Below are positions 16,181-22,539 of a DNA stretch of 22,539 nucleotides, in pieces. The notes under the pieces were generated by a model. It was not told the DNA's origin and did no database searches. It saw only the letters and a program-made list of their open reading frames with translations. The stretch is from an uncultured Prevotella sp. GTDB taxonomy: Bacteria > Bacteroidota > Bacteroidia > Bacteroidales > Bacteroidaceae. Made by a program: the position numbers and the translations under genes. How positions within the stretch are numbered: the first letter of the stretch is position 1; each line of letters opens with the position of its first letter. The stretch spans positions 1 to 22,539 of the forward strand of contig CALZDK010000005.1 of the NCBI GenBank assembly GCA_945637645.1, given 5' to 3'.

Positions 16181-17364
16181 GAAACAAACGTCTCTCTTCC
16201 GTAATGGGAAACCTGCTTGCCACTATGCGGCGCGAATGTGACTTGATGAGGCATAACGCAATGTATTTAGTGTGTCTTGTCGTTTTCCCCGTCTTGGTCA
16301 CTGTCTTCTTCACCACACTTATGGACGAGGGACAACCAACCGATCTGCCCATAGGCGTTGTGGATCTTGACCGTTCTGTTGTCTCACGAAATATCTGCCG
16401 TAGGCTCGACGCGTTTCAGACGAGCCATGTCGTGGCATATTACGAGAGCGTGGAGAAAGCGCGGAAGGCGGTCCAACGTGGTGAGATTTATGGCTTTTTC
16501 TATATTCCAGAGGGTATGGCATCTGACCTGTTGGCAAGTAGAAAACCTAAGATTTCTTTCTATTACACCATGACGACGATGACTGCCGGCGCCCTCGTTT
16601 TCCGTGACATGAAGACAATGTCAATGCTTAGTTCCGCTGCTGTGGGACAAGCAACACTATTGGCAAAGGGTGCCACTGAGAGTCAGGCACTGACCTTCCT
16701 CCAACCCATAACGGTTGACCTTCATCAGATTTCCAATCCCTACACCAACTATAGTATTTATCTCTCCACAATGCTTATACCTGGTGTGATGATGTTGTTT
16801 ATGTTTCTCGTAACTGCCTACTCAGTCGGAACGGAACTGAAATTCAACCGTGCTCATGAATGGCTAAGTACAGCAGGCGACAACATAGTGGTTGCTGTGA
16901 CAGGAAAGATGCTGCCTCAAACGCTCATAAGCCTAACAATAATGTATTCATATATGATATATGTGTATGGCTTCCTCCATTTCCCTTGTCCGGGAGGGTG
17001 GGGCATACTGCTCTTTACAGGTTTGCTCATGGTGCTATCTGCAGAGGGATTCGGACTTTTTGCATTTGGGATTATGCCCTCTATGCGTATGTCGATGAGT
17101 GTTTGCTCGCTTTGGGCTGTGCTGAGTTTTTCCATGGTGGGAACAGCATTCCCTATCATTGCAATGGATTCTGCCTTGCAGGCTCTGTCATGGCTCTTCC
17201 CGCTTAGGCACTACTTCGTTATCTATCAGACATCCATCTTCAACGACTATCCGATATCCGATATATGGTGGCATGTTGTAGCGCTTGTGGTTTTTGCCAC
17301 ACTTCCTATACTTATACTCCCGAAATTGCACAACGCAATGAAAAACTACGAATATATTCCATAA
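16177..17364 (+). CDS. ABC-2 type transporter permease, first of a pair
   Basis: The 395-residue inner-membrane protein has the YhhJ/YbhR-like plan: a first membrane helix at about 29-47, a large periplasmic domain (about 50-190; IGVVDLDRSVVSRNICRR is its first strand and helix), then five hydrophobic segments between about 195 and 383. The GMASDLLA and NYSIYLSTMLIPGVMMLF segments are characteristic of the family. It overlaps the HlyD stop by 4 nt, and the second permease starts 4 nt after its stop, so the two are probably made together as a heterodimer. No Walker A/B or ABC signature occurs in it or in its neighbours, so the energy source must be encoded elsewhere or be absent. The substrate is unknown. 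Confidence 0.9.
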   Translation: MRNKRLSSVMGNLLATMRRECDLMRHNAMYLVCLVVFPVLVTVFFTTLMDEGQPTDLPIGVVDLDRSVVSRNICRRLDAFQTSHVVAYYESVEKARKAVQRGEIYGFFYIPEGMASDLLASRKPKISFYYTMTTMTAGALVFRDMKTMSMLSSAAVGQATLLAKGATESQALTFLQPITVDLHQISNPYTNYSIYLSTMLIPGVMMLFMFLVTAYSVGTELKFNRAHEWLSTAGDNIVVAVTGKMLPQTLISLTIMYSYMIYVYGFLHFPCPGGWGILLFTGLLMVLSAEGFGLFAFGIMPSMRMSMSVCSLWAVLSFSMVGTAFPIIAMDSALQALSWLFPLRHYFVIYQTSIFNDYPISDIWWHVVALVVFATLPILILPKLHNAMKNYEYIP

Positions 17365-17368
17365 GAAC

Positions 17369-18601
17369 ATGAGGTTTATCAATACTATAAGACAAGGATT
17401 AAAGGACATCTGCCAGATATGGCGTGATGAGATGAGAAACGTGGTGCGCGACGAGGGCGTACTTATTTTCTTCATCCTCGTACCCTTGGCTTATCCCTTG
17501 CTCTACTCGTGGATTTACAACAACGAGGTAGTCCGTGAAGTACCTGTCGTTGTGGTCGACCAGTCGAACACCTCTGAGAGCCGCAAGTTTATACGCCTTG
17601 CCGATGCCTCGCCCGATGTCCGTGTGGCTTATCGTGCGGAAAGCATTGATGAGGCGAGACGTATCATGGCCCATGGCGATGCTTTCGGTGTCTATGTACT
17701 TCCTTCCGATTTCGGCTCCCGCATCAACAGGATACAACAGACCTCAGTGGCGGTGTATTGCGACATGAGCCTTATGCTTGCATATAAGGCTATTTATCAA
17801 ACTGCATCAAATGTTTCGTTCAAGATGGGTGCGGAAATACAAGTGAAGCTATCGGGCAACACCACCGATCTCGAGGACGAGATAACAGTAAGACCTATCG
17901 ACATTGAGGAGGTGGCTATGTTCAATCCCACGTCAGGCTATGGCTCGTTTATTATTCCCGGTGTGCTTATGCTCATCATCCAGCAGACACTTGTGCTTGG
18001 TATTGGACTCTCAGCTGGTACTGCCCGCGAGAACAACAAGTTTAGAGAGCTCGTGCCTTTTTCGCGTTGCTATCAGGGCTTCTACCGCATAGTCTTGGGA
18101 AAGTCGATTTGCTATTTCATGATTTATTCCGTCTTGGCGGCATATCTCACTCTTGTTGTCCCCAAGTTTTTCAGTTTCGTGTCGCTGCCCAGTGCCTCGT
18201 CGCTTTTGGGCGTTATGCTTCCCTATATCCTTGCCTGCATATTCTTTGGCATCACAGTTTCATGCATGGTACGCTATAGGGAGAATGTCATCTTGTTAGT
18301 GGTCTTCATGTCGGTGCCGTTGCTTTTCGTTTCCGGAGTGTCTTGGCCTCAAAGCAATATTCCTGCCTTTTGGGAATGTATCTCGTGGCTTTTCCCTTCC
18401 ACTTTTGGAATACGTTCGTTCGTTCGAATCAACTCCATGGGCGCAGATCTTTCCGATGTGGTGAACGAATATTGTGCGCTATGGATTCAGGCCATTGTAT
18501 ATTTCTTCATAGCTTGCGGTGTGTATAAATACCAAATAACAAAAACACGCAGCAAGGCAATAGACCGGCTGCGTGAACTGAAAAAACTCCGTAAACGTTA
18601 G
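17369..18601 (+). CDS. ABC-2 type transporter permease, second of a pair
   Basis: The 410-residue permease has the same layout as its neighbour. A membrane helix at about 31-49 is followed by a periplasmic domain that opens with VPVVVVDQSNTSESRKFIR (58-76). A membrane bundle starts at YGSFIIPGVLMLIIQQTLVL (191-210) and continues to about 385. A basic tail (RSKAIDRLRELKKLRKR) should be cytoplasmic. It ends the exporter cluster: TolC channel, adaptor and two permeases, all within 4 nt of each other. Sequence similarity between the two permeases is low but their domain order is identical, which fits a heterodimer. The minus-strand operon converges 26 nt beyond its stop. Confidence 0.9.
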   Translation: MRFINTIRQGLKDICQIWRDEMRNVVRDEGVLIFFILVPLAYPLLYSWIYNNEVVREVPVVVVDQSNTSESRKFIRLADASPDVRVAYRAESIDEARRIMAHGDAFGVYVLPSDFGSRINRIQQTSVAVYCDMSLMLAYKAIYQTASNVSFKMGAEIQVKLSGNTTDLEDEITVRPIDIEEVAMFNPTSGYGSFIIPGVLMLIIQQTLVLGIGLSAGTARENNKFRELVPFSRCYQGFYRIVLGKSICYFMIYSVLAAYLTLVVPKFFSFVSLPSASSLLGVMLPYILACIFFGITVSCMVRYRENVILLVVFMSVPLLFVSGVSWPQSNIPAFWECISWLFPSTFGIRSFVRINSMGADLSDVVNEYCALWIQAIVYFFIACGVYKYQITKTRSKAIDRLRELKKLRKR

Positions 18602-18607
18602 TTTATT

Positions 18608-18626
18608 GTGGGAATATAATCCCCAC
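18608..18626. terminator. Possible bidirectional terminator between convergent operons
   Basis: GTGGG (18608-18612) pairs with CCCAC (18622-18626) around a nine-base A/T-rich loop, in the 26-bp gap between two converging stop codons. The stem is short and the T tract on the plus side is interrupted, so termination efficiency is doubtful; its position is the main argument. Confidence 0.4.
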
Positions 18627-18627
18627 C

Positions 18628-19071
18628 TTATTTCTTCCTGTTCACCTTACTCCATCGCTTCAGCATGTTACGGTGGAACTTGTCTTCCGCTTTGATGGCT
18701 TTCATCACCTTGCATGCTGGAAGGATGTCGAGAAATTTGTTGTGGTATTGTTGCTGTATGCGTTTCAGCTCAATGTCCATTTTGTCTTTCTGCCTTATGG
18801 CGTTGGCACAGGCCTTGTCGTTGGAGGGACATGTGCTGTCGATTTTCTTCATCGCGTCAAACACCTTACGCATTTTTAGGTGCATTTCTCTGAAAATGGG
18901 AAAGAACTCCGCCTGTTCCTTGCTCGTAAGTTGGGCTTCATGAGCCACATATTGCTCTAACTGGCGTACAAATTCTTCCTTTGAAAACCTTTGTCCGTCG
19001 TTCTTGTACTGGGCGAGTCCATTAAGGGAAATAGCTGCCAGCAAAACCAATATTGTAATTAGTCTTCTCAT
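18628..19071 (-). CDS. Small periplasmic Spy/CpxP-like protein (putative)
   Basis: The 147-residue protein has a signal peptide, MRRLITILVLLAAISLNGLA, cut after Ala20 with Gln at +1. The mature chain is entirely helical and rich in charged residues. The segment QLTSKEQAEFFPIFREMHLK (47-66) resembles the 'LT-x-EQ-x-x-F-x-P-x-(Y/F)' region of Bacteroidetes Spy/CpxP-like or heavy-metal-sensor-like proteins. Cys81 and Cys88 could form a disulphide. The ATG at 19071 is chosen over the TTG two codons upstream. It is the last gene of the minus-strand operon, 18 nt after the anti-sigma-like gene. In this position it may be a periplasmic chaperone or the sensor of the sigma system, but family assignment rests on weak pattern similarity. 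Confidence 0.65.
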   Translation of the reverse strand: MRRLITILVLLAAISLNGLAQYKNDGQRFSKEEFVRQLEQYVAHEAQLTSKEQAEFFPIFREMHLKMRKVFDAMKKIDSTCPSNDKACANAIRQKDKMDIELKRIQQQYHNKFLDILPACKVMKAIKAEDKFHRNMLKRWSKVNRKK

Positions 19072-19089
19072 ACTCAAACTTTTTTGTCC

Positions 19090-19476
19090 TTATTCATCGT
19101 TGAGGCAAGCTATGATGTCGGCATTGTCCATCATGGCGTAGTCGGCAACCTCGTCAACGAACTGGTCGTGTGCAGAGTTGCTTTCCGTCTGTTCGTTTGC
19201 CATGGCTGCCGCTTCCTCACTGCCGTCGTTCATTATTATTGCAACAGAGAAAACCACTGCCGCAACACTCGCCGCACAAGCTACCAACGGTTTCCATAGC
19301 TGTCTCCTTCGTGCCACTTTTAGGGCAGGCTTGCCTACGGTTTCCCCTACGACAGGCTCGTCGGCTGGTAATTGCTCCATAATCCTGCTCGTCAGGTCGT
19401 TGAAATAGCCTTCGGGAACGCGAAATGGATTTTCGTGTCCGTTTTTCTCTTTTATGATGTCTTCAATGTCCCTCAT
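19090..19476 (-). CDS. Single-pass membrane protein in anti-sigma position (putative sigma regulator)
   Basis: The 128-residue protein has a cytoplasmic N-terminus with NPFRVPEGYFNDL (16-28), a motif I associate with Bacteroidetes proteins encoded just after ECF sigma genes. A basic stretch (VARRRQLWK) precedes one membrane helix at about 62-82, and a short acidic periplasmic tail follows (DEVADYAMMDNADIIACLND, about 108-127). There is no zinc-binding anti-sigma HxxxCxxC motif, so it is not a classic ZAS protein. Gene order (45 nt after the sigma stop) suggests it binds or tethers the sigma factor at the membrane. That is inference: the family has no proven function that I know of. Confidence 0.72.
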   Translation of the reverse strand: MRDIEDIIKEKNGHENPFRVPEGYFNDLTSRIMEQLPADEPVVGETVGKPALKVARRRQLWKPLVACAASVAAVVFSVAIIMNDGSEEAAAMANEQTESNSAHDQFVDEVADYAMMDNADIIACLNDE

Positions 19477-19521
19477 CGTTATTTCCTCTTTTTCTTATTG
19501 ACGAATAATAATATATAAGGT

Positions 19522-20076
19522 TTAATCGAGTTGCTTAAAATATTCTGAAATCTTTTTCACCGCAATATGGTATGAAGCCTTCAGCGCACCAACTGACGTT
19601 CCGAGAATCTCGCTCATATCGGTGTATTTCATTTCGTCGAAATAGCGCATGTTGAATATTGCCCGTTGTTTCTCAGGCAGTGATGTTATGGCTTCCTGAA
19701 GCATTGCTTGTATTTCGTCGCCGTCGAAATACTCGTCGGCAAGTAACTGTGCAGCCACTCCGGTAGTGCTATCCTCGTCGGTGCTCAACATTCCAGCTGC
19801 GTTTTTGTGGCGTATGAAATCTATGCTCTCGTTTACCGCAATGCGGTAGAGCCAAGTGTAGGGTTTAGAGTCGCTCCTGAAGGAGTCCAAACTCTTCCAT
19901 GCTTTCATAAAAACGTTTTGCAGTACGTCGTCGGCATCTTCGTGTGTAAGCACCATTCGTCTTATGTGCCAGTACAGTTGTTCGCTGTATTGGCTCACCA
20001 ACATGGCAAACGCTTCTCTACGCGTTGCCGGATCTGTCAGTCGTATGCTTATCTCTTTCTCGTCGAAATCAGCCAT
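19522..20076 (-). CDS. ECF-type RNA polymerase sigma factor
   Basis: The 184-residue protein has the two-domain ECF layout. Region 2 covers about 25-95, with the core-binding and -10 recognition segment HEDADDVLQNVFMKAWKSLD (45-64) and TWLYRIAVNESIDFIRHK (74-91). Region 4 covers about 125-180, with LPEKQRAIFNMRYFDEMKYT and the helix-turn-helix EILGTSVGALKASYHIAVKK (156-175). It starts 9 nt after the L,D-transpeptidase stop and shares the operon with a putative membrane regulator, so release in response to an envelope signal and autoregulation are plausible. Its own target promoter cannot be read here. Confidence 0.95.
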   Translation of the reverse strand: MADFDEKEISIRLTDPATRREAFAMLVSQYSEQLYWHIRRMVLTHEDADDVLQNVFMKAWKSLDSFRSDSKPYTWLYRIAVNESIDFIRHKNAAGMLSTDEDSTTGVAAQLLADEYFDGDEIQAMLQEAITSLPEKQRAIFNMRYFDEMKYTDMSEILGTSVGALKASYHIAVKKISEYFKQLD

Positions 20077-20085
20077 TTCACATCC

Positions 20086-21696
20086 CTATTTCGTACGTCT
20101 GTGTTGCTTTCCCACAAAAGGTTCAAGATGTCGGCGCATCACCCGATCATAGCCGTAAATGTCGCCATACTCCTCCCATTTTCCTTCGGGAGTTTTGAAT
20201 AGCGTCTGATAAACAATATATAGTGGTACCTTTGGGCTTATACTTTTTGAGTTGGTGAGTTTTCGAGTTCTTGTTGTGTCGCTCACATATCGTAGCCCCT
20301 TTTCTGTCTCAGGCTCTATGTCCATTGATATTCTTATCTTGTCGAGTGTCCAGCTGTCAGCATCGTTTCCCAAGAGATACTTAGCCAGGTCGAACGGACG
20401 TTCCACCCTTATGCAGCCGTGCGACACACTTCGCACCGACTGGTCGAAGAAACGTCGGCTCGATGTGTCGTGAAGATATACGGAGAACTTGTTGTCGAAC
20501 CTGAACACTATGCGTCCGAGGGAGTTGCCTTCACCTCCTTCCTGCGACACACGGTATTTCCCGCTTTTCAGCATCTCCGCCGTCACCCTCTGAGGATCCA
20601 TTGTATTTCCTGTTTCCCTTTCCACAATGAAATATCTGTGACTTGCGAAATAGTGCGCGTTTCCCGCATGTGCCGCCACATCCTTGCGTACTATGCTCAT
20701 CGGAATGTTCCATAGCGGATTAATGTCCATTCTGTTGATTTCGCTTGTAAGTAGCGGTGTTTTTGTCTTTGTCGCCCCACAGCCTATCTTCATTGTCATC
20801 ACCGAGTCTTCTCCAAAGGCATACAGCATGAATGAAGGAATGTTAACAATTATCTTCCTTTCCGTGGGTTGTTCTGGTCTGAAAGTTCTTCTCCAGCGAT
20901 GGCGTTCCATGTTGCACATCAGAAGCCACCATTTCCTTTTGTTTGGAGCAAGTTTAAGCAGGCTTGTTAGTTCTGCGAGTGATGGGTCTTGTGGTTGTAC
21001 TGATCGCAGGAAACTTCCGATGCTGTCTGTCCTTGCCATGTCTATTGCTCTCTCGTAGAAGCTGTTGTCGGGGCGGCTTATTGGTATGTCAAAAAGTTGC
21101 TTGTATTCCTTTACTACCGCAGCCGTGTCGTCGTTGGCAGGATCAAGGGTATTCAGCGCTGCGTATGGATTTATAAACCCGAACTGCTGTCCTGTGCAAT
21201 ACCTCAGATAAGCCTTTGTTAGTCTGTATTCTATTCTTGCGGTAAGTCGGTTTATATCGTTTCCCTCACCCTCGAAATCAAGATTTCTCATTCGCGTAAT
21301 GTCGTTTTCTATCTGACTCACAAAGAAAGCGTCCTCGGAGAATCCAATCTCGCTTACTGTGTGGAGGTAGTTCAAAAGAGTATCCGCACGCCAGTCTATG
21401 CCGTTACGATCTATCCACACAAGCCTATTGCCGCTTTTATAGAGACTTCGGGTCTTTTTGTCTGTTTGGGTGGAGTCGTTATCGTGTTTTGCCAAAATCT
21501 TAAGATGTTGGTTGATATTCTCAAATTCAAACTTGTACTTCTCGTTCTGAAATGGCGCGAAAGCCTCCATTGTCATGTTTTTGTAGGGATTTCCTTGAGT
21601 TGAGGAGCACGACAATGAGCACAAAACAGCCATTGCCATAGCAATGCCCATGGACAGCGTTGTAGATACTTTCTTTCTTTTGGATTCTGCTTTCAT
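20086..21696 (-). CDS. L,D-transpeptidase (YcbB/LdtD-like), exported
   Basis: L,D-transpeptidases make 3-3 cross-links in peptidoglycan, or attach molecules to it, using an active-site cysteine. The 536-residue protein has an N-terminal export signal ending in LSC (Cys30). It might be a lipoprotein, but the sequence before the cysteine (Ser-Leu-Ser) is not a good lipobox. Residues 45-270 resemble the helical scaffold of YcbB-type enzymes. The catalytic YkuD domain starts near 279 (RKIIVNIPSFMLYAF) and contains His409 in YLHDT and Cys428 in SVSHGCIRVERPFDLAKYLL (423-442). The ATG at 21696 is taken instead of an adjacent upstream TTG; it overlaps the previous stop by one base (TGATG), suggesting coupled translation. 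The ECF sigma gene follows 9 nt downstream. Confidence 0.93.
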   Translation of the reverse strand: MKAESKRKKVSTTLSMGIAMAMAVLCSLSCSSTQGNPYKNMTMEAFAPFQNEKYKFEFENINQHLKILAKHDNDSTQTDKKTRSLYKSGNRLVWIDRNGIDWRADTLLNYLHTVSEIGFSEDAFFVSQIENDITRMRNLDFEGEGNDINRLTARIEYRLTKAYLRYCTGQQFGFINPYAALNTLDPANDDTAAVVKEYKQLFDIPISRPDNSFYERAIDMARTDSIGSFLRSVQPQDPSLAELTSLLKLAPNKRKWWLLMCNMERHRWRRTFRPEQPTERKIIVNIPSFMLYAFGEDSVMTMKIGCGATKTKTPLLTSEINRMDINPLWNIPMSIVRKDVAAHAGNAHYFASHRYFIVERETGNTMDPQRVTAEMLKSGKYRVSQEGGEGNSLGRIVFRFDNKFSVYLHDTSSRRFFDQSVRSVSHGCIRVERPFDLAKYLLGNDADSWTLDKIRISMDIEPETEKGLRYVSDTTRTRKLTNSKSISPKVPLYIVYQTLFKTPEGKWEEYGDIYGYDRVMRRHLEPFVGKQHRRTK

Positions 21697-22010
21697 CAAG
21701 AGATGGAAACTTTCCTGACTACCTTATCGATTTTCAGAATATAGCAACCTTTTGGGATATTTAGGTCAATACGTTGCGATGGGCTCTCTATCTTCACTTT
21801 CATCACAGGACGACCTGTAATGGACACCACTTCGAGAGTATATCCCATGGCACCCTCTACCACCACCGTGGATTGTGCCACAGTCATCGTCACCTTGGTG
21901 TCGTCTGCAGCAGTGGTCATCAGCGGTTGGTTTACAGATGCGTTTGCCGTTTTGGGCAACATAGCAGCGAGTCCAGCTGTCAACATTATGGTGTAAAGAT
22001 AGCTTCTCAT
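21696..22010 (-). CDS. Mini-protein: signal peptide plus T9SS-like C-terminal sorting domain
   Basis: The 104-residue protein consists of a signal peptide (cut after Ala24, ANA-S), a short linker, and a domain at about 40-104 that looks like a type A C-terminal domain of T9SS cargo. It has the middle strand LEVVSITGRPV (59-69) and the end motif IPKGCYILKIDKVVRKVSI (85-103). T9SS cargo normally carries this domain behind a large catalytic or adhesive domain; here there is no other domain. It may be a stand-alone beta-sandwich, a decoy or dimerisation partner, or simply a small periplasmic protein whose fold resembles a CTD. It is the first gene of the operon and its stop overlaps the L,D-transpeptidase start by one base. 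Confidence 0.75.
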   Translation of the reverse strand: MRSYLYTIMLTAGLAAMLPKTANASVNQPLMTTAADDTKVTMTVAQSTVVVEGAMGYTLEVVSITGRPVMKVKIESPSQRIDLNIPKGCYILKIDKVVRKVSIS

Positions 22011-22045
22011 GTCGTTATTTTGTATGATACTATGTTTTATTTTTG

Positions 22046-22077
22046 CAAAGATAGCTCAAAATTCGTCAACCACCAAA
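22046..22077 (-). promoter_or_regulatory. Bacteroidetes-type promoter of the five-gene minus-strand operon
   Basis: Read on the minus strand, TTTG (22077-22074) and TATCTTTG (22053-22046) are 20 nt apart, a near-consensus housekeeping promoter. Transcription would start near 22039, about 29 nt before the ATG at 22010. No other TAnnTTTG box was found between the five genes. Confidence 0.8.
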
Positions 22078-22143
22078 CTTTTTTCAAACAAAATTCGTTT
22101 CAAGTGGCATTTTCTTCTGTTTTTCCTAAGAAAAAGGCATTTT

Positions 22144-22539
22144 TCATAGTTCTATAGTGCTTCCCTCGCTTGCGAGCAACGTGTTTGGGAAAATCTTGCG
22201 TGCTTGTTCAAGCATTGTCATCTCGTTGTTATAGCGGGCGGAGAAGTGTCCGAGAATCAGTTTTCCTGCCTTTGCCGAACTTGCTATTTGTGCTGCTTCC
22301 GAAGCGGTGGAGTGGTAGTGTTTTCTTGCGCGGGGCTTGTCCTCGTCAGCGTAGGTACACTCATGGTAGATAGTGTCCACACCTTCGAGCATAGTCACTA
22401 TCTCAGGCTTGAATGTCGTGTCGCTGCAGTATGCATAAGAACGCGCCTTGTCTGCAGGAGTCGTCAGTCTTGATGCCGGAATCACCACACCCTCAGGAGA
22501 TGTCCAGTCGATGCCGTTCTTAATGTTGTTTATCTGACT
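22144..22539 (-). CDS. rnz: Ribonuclease Z, C-terminal part (5' end beyond window)
   Basis: RNase Z is the metallo-beta-lactamase-fold endonuclease that trims tRNA 3' ends. Only the last 131 codons are visible; the frame is open through the right edge. The visible C-terminal motifs are YCSDTTF (metal-bridging aspartate), TIYHECTY (the HEAT/HEC motif) and GHFSARY (last metal histidine). TSPEGVVIPASRL precedes them, as in the E. coli and Bacillus enzymes. The stop is at 22146-22144. A 133-bp gap separates it from the next minus-strand gene, whose own promoter it contains. I see no strong terminator for rnz. Confidence 0.94.
   Translation of the reverse strand, partial: SQINNIKNGIDWTSPEGVVIPASRLTTPADKARSYAYCSDTTFKPEIVTMLEGVDTIYHECTYADEDKPRARKHYHSTASEAAQIASSAKAGKLILGHFSARYNNEMTMLEQARKIFPNTLLASEGSTIEL

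Noticed and set aside
22120..22135. Hairpin TTTTTC / GAAAAA after rnz as a terminator
   Set aside because: The six-pair stem is A/T-rich, and on the minus strand no T tract follows it, so it is not a convincing intrinsic terminator.
1..22539. CRISPR arrays, tRNA/rRNA genes, insertion sequences, prophage or attachment sites
   Set aside because: No spaced direct repeats, RNA gene signatures, transposase or integrase motifs, or terminal inverted repeats were seen in any gap or frame.

Overview
The window looks like a chromosomal stretch from a Bacteroidales bacterium, most likely Prevotella or a close relative (inference). Three things point there. Intergenic regions carry Bacteroidetes-type promoters (TAnnTTTG at -7, in the best cases with TTTG/TTTTG about 19-20 nt upstream). 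Four predicted exported proteins have Gln right after the predicted signal peptidase I site. A small protein carries a type IX secretion (T9SS)-like C-terminal domain, which fits Prevotella/Porphyromonas better than Bacteroides. All 15 genes belong to recognisable families or have a describable architecture. I see no tRNA, rRNA, CRISPR array, phage or insertion sequence, and no gene-free gap longer than 160 bp.

Plus strand, 1-4513: a threonine operon, thrA (aspartokinase/homoserine dehydrogenase, 5' end cut by the window edge) - an ApgM-like phosphoglycerate-mutase-family gene that probably supplies homoserine kinase activity - thrC (threonine synthase). The gaps are 17 and 7 nt. Together they take aspartate to threonine, apart from the aspartate-semialdehyde dehydrogenase step, which is not encoded here.

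Plus strand, 4514-9663: gyrA behind a clear promoter and a leader of about 110 nt, then two signal-peptide-bearing TPR proteins that are tandem paralogues of each other. Plus strand, 9664-11575: a stand-alone phosphoglucomutase/phosphomannomutase gene with its own promoter and a strong intrinsic terminator.

Plus strand, 11576-18601: mltG (peptidoglycan lytic transglycosylase), a membrane-anchored coiled-coil protein of unknown function, then a tightly packed tripartite exporter cluster: TolC-type outer membrane protein, HlyD-type adaptor and two ABC-2 type permeases. No ATP-binding subunit is encoded beside them.

Minus strand, 22077 down to 18628: one compact five-gene unit behind a near-consensus promoter. 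In transcription order it encodes a mini-protein made of a signal peptide and a T9SS-like C-terminal domain, an L,D-transpeptidase (peptidoglycan cross-linking), an ECF sigma factor, a single-pass membrane protein in the anti-sigma position, and a small Spy/CpxP-like periplasmic protein. It reads as an envelope-homeostasis module. Upstream of it, running off the right edge on the minus strand, is the 3' part of ribonuclease Z.
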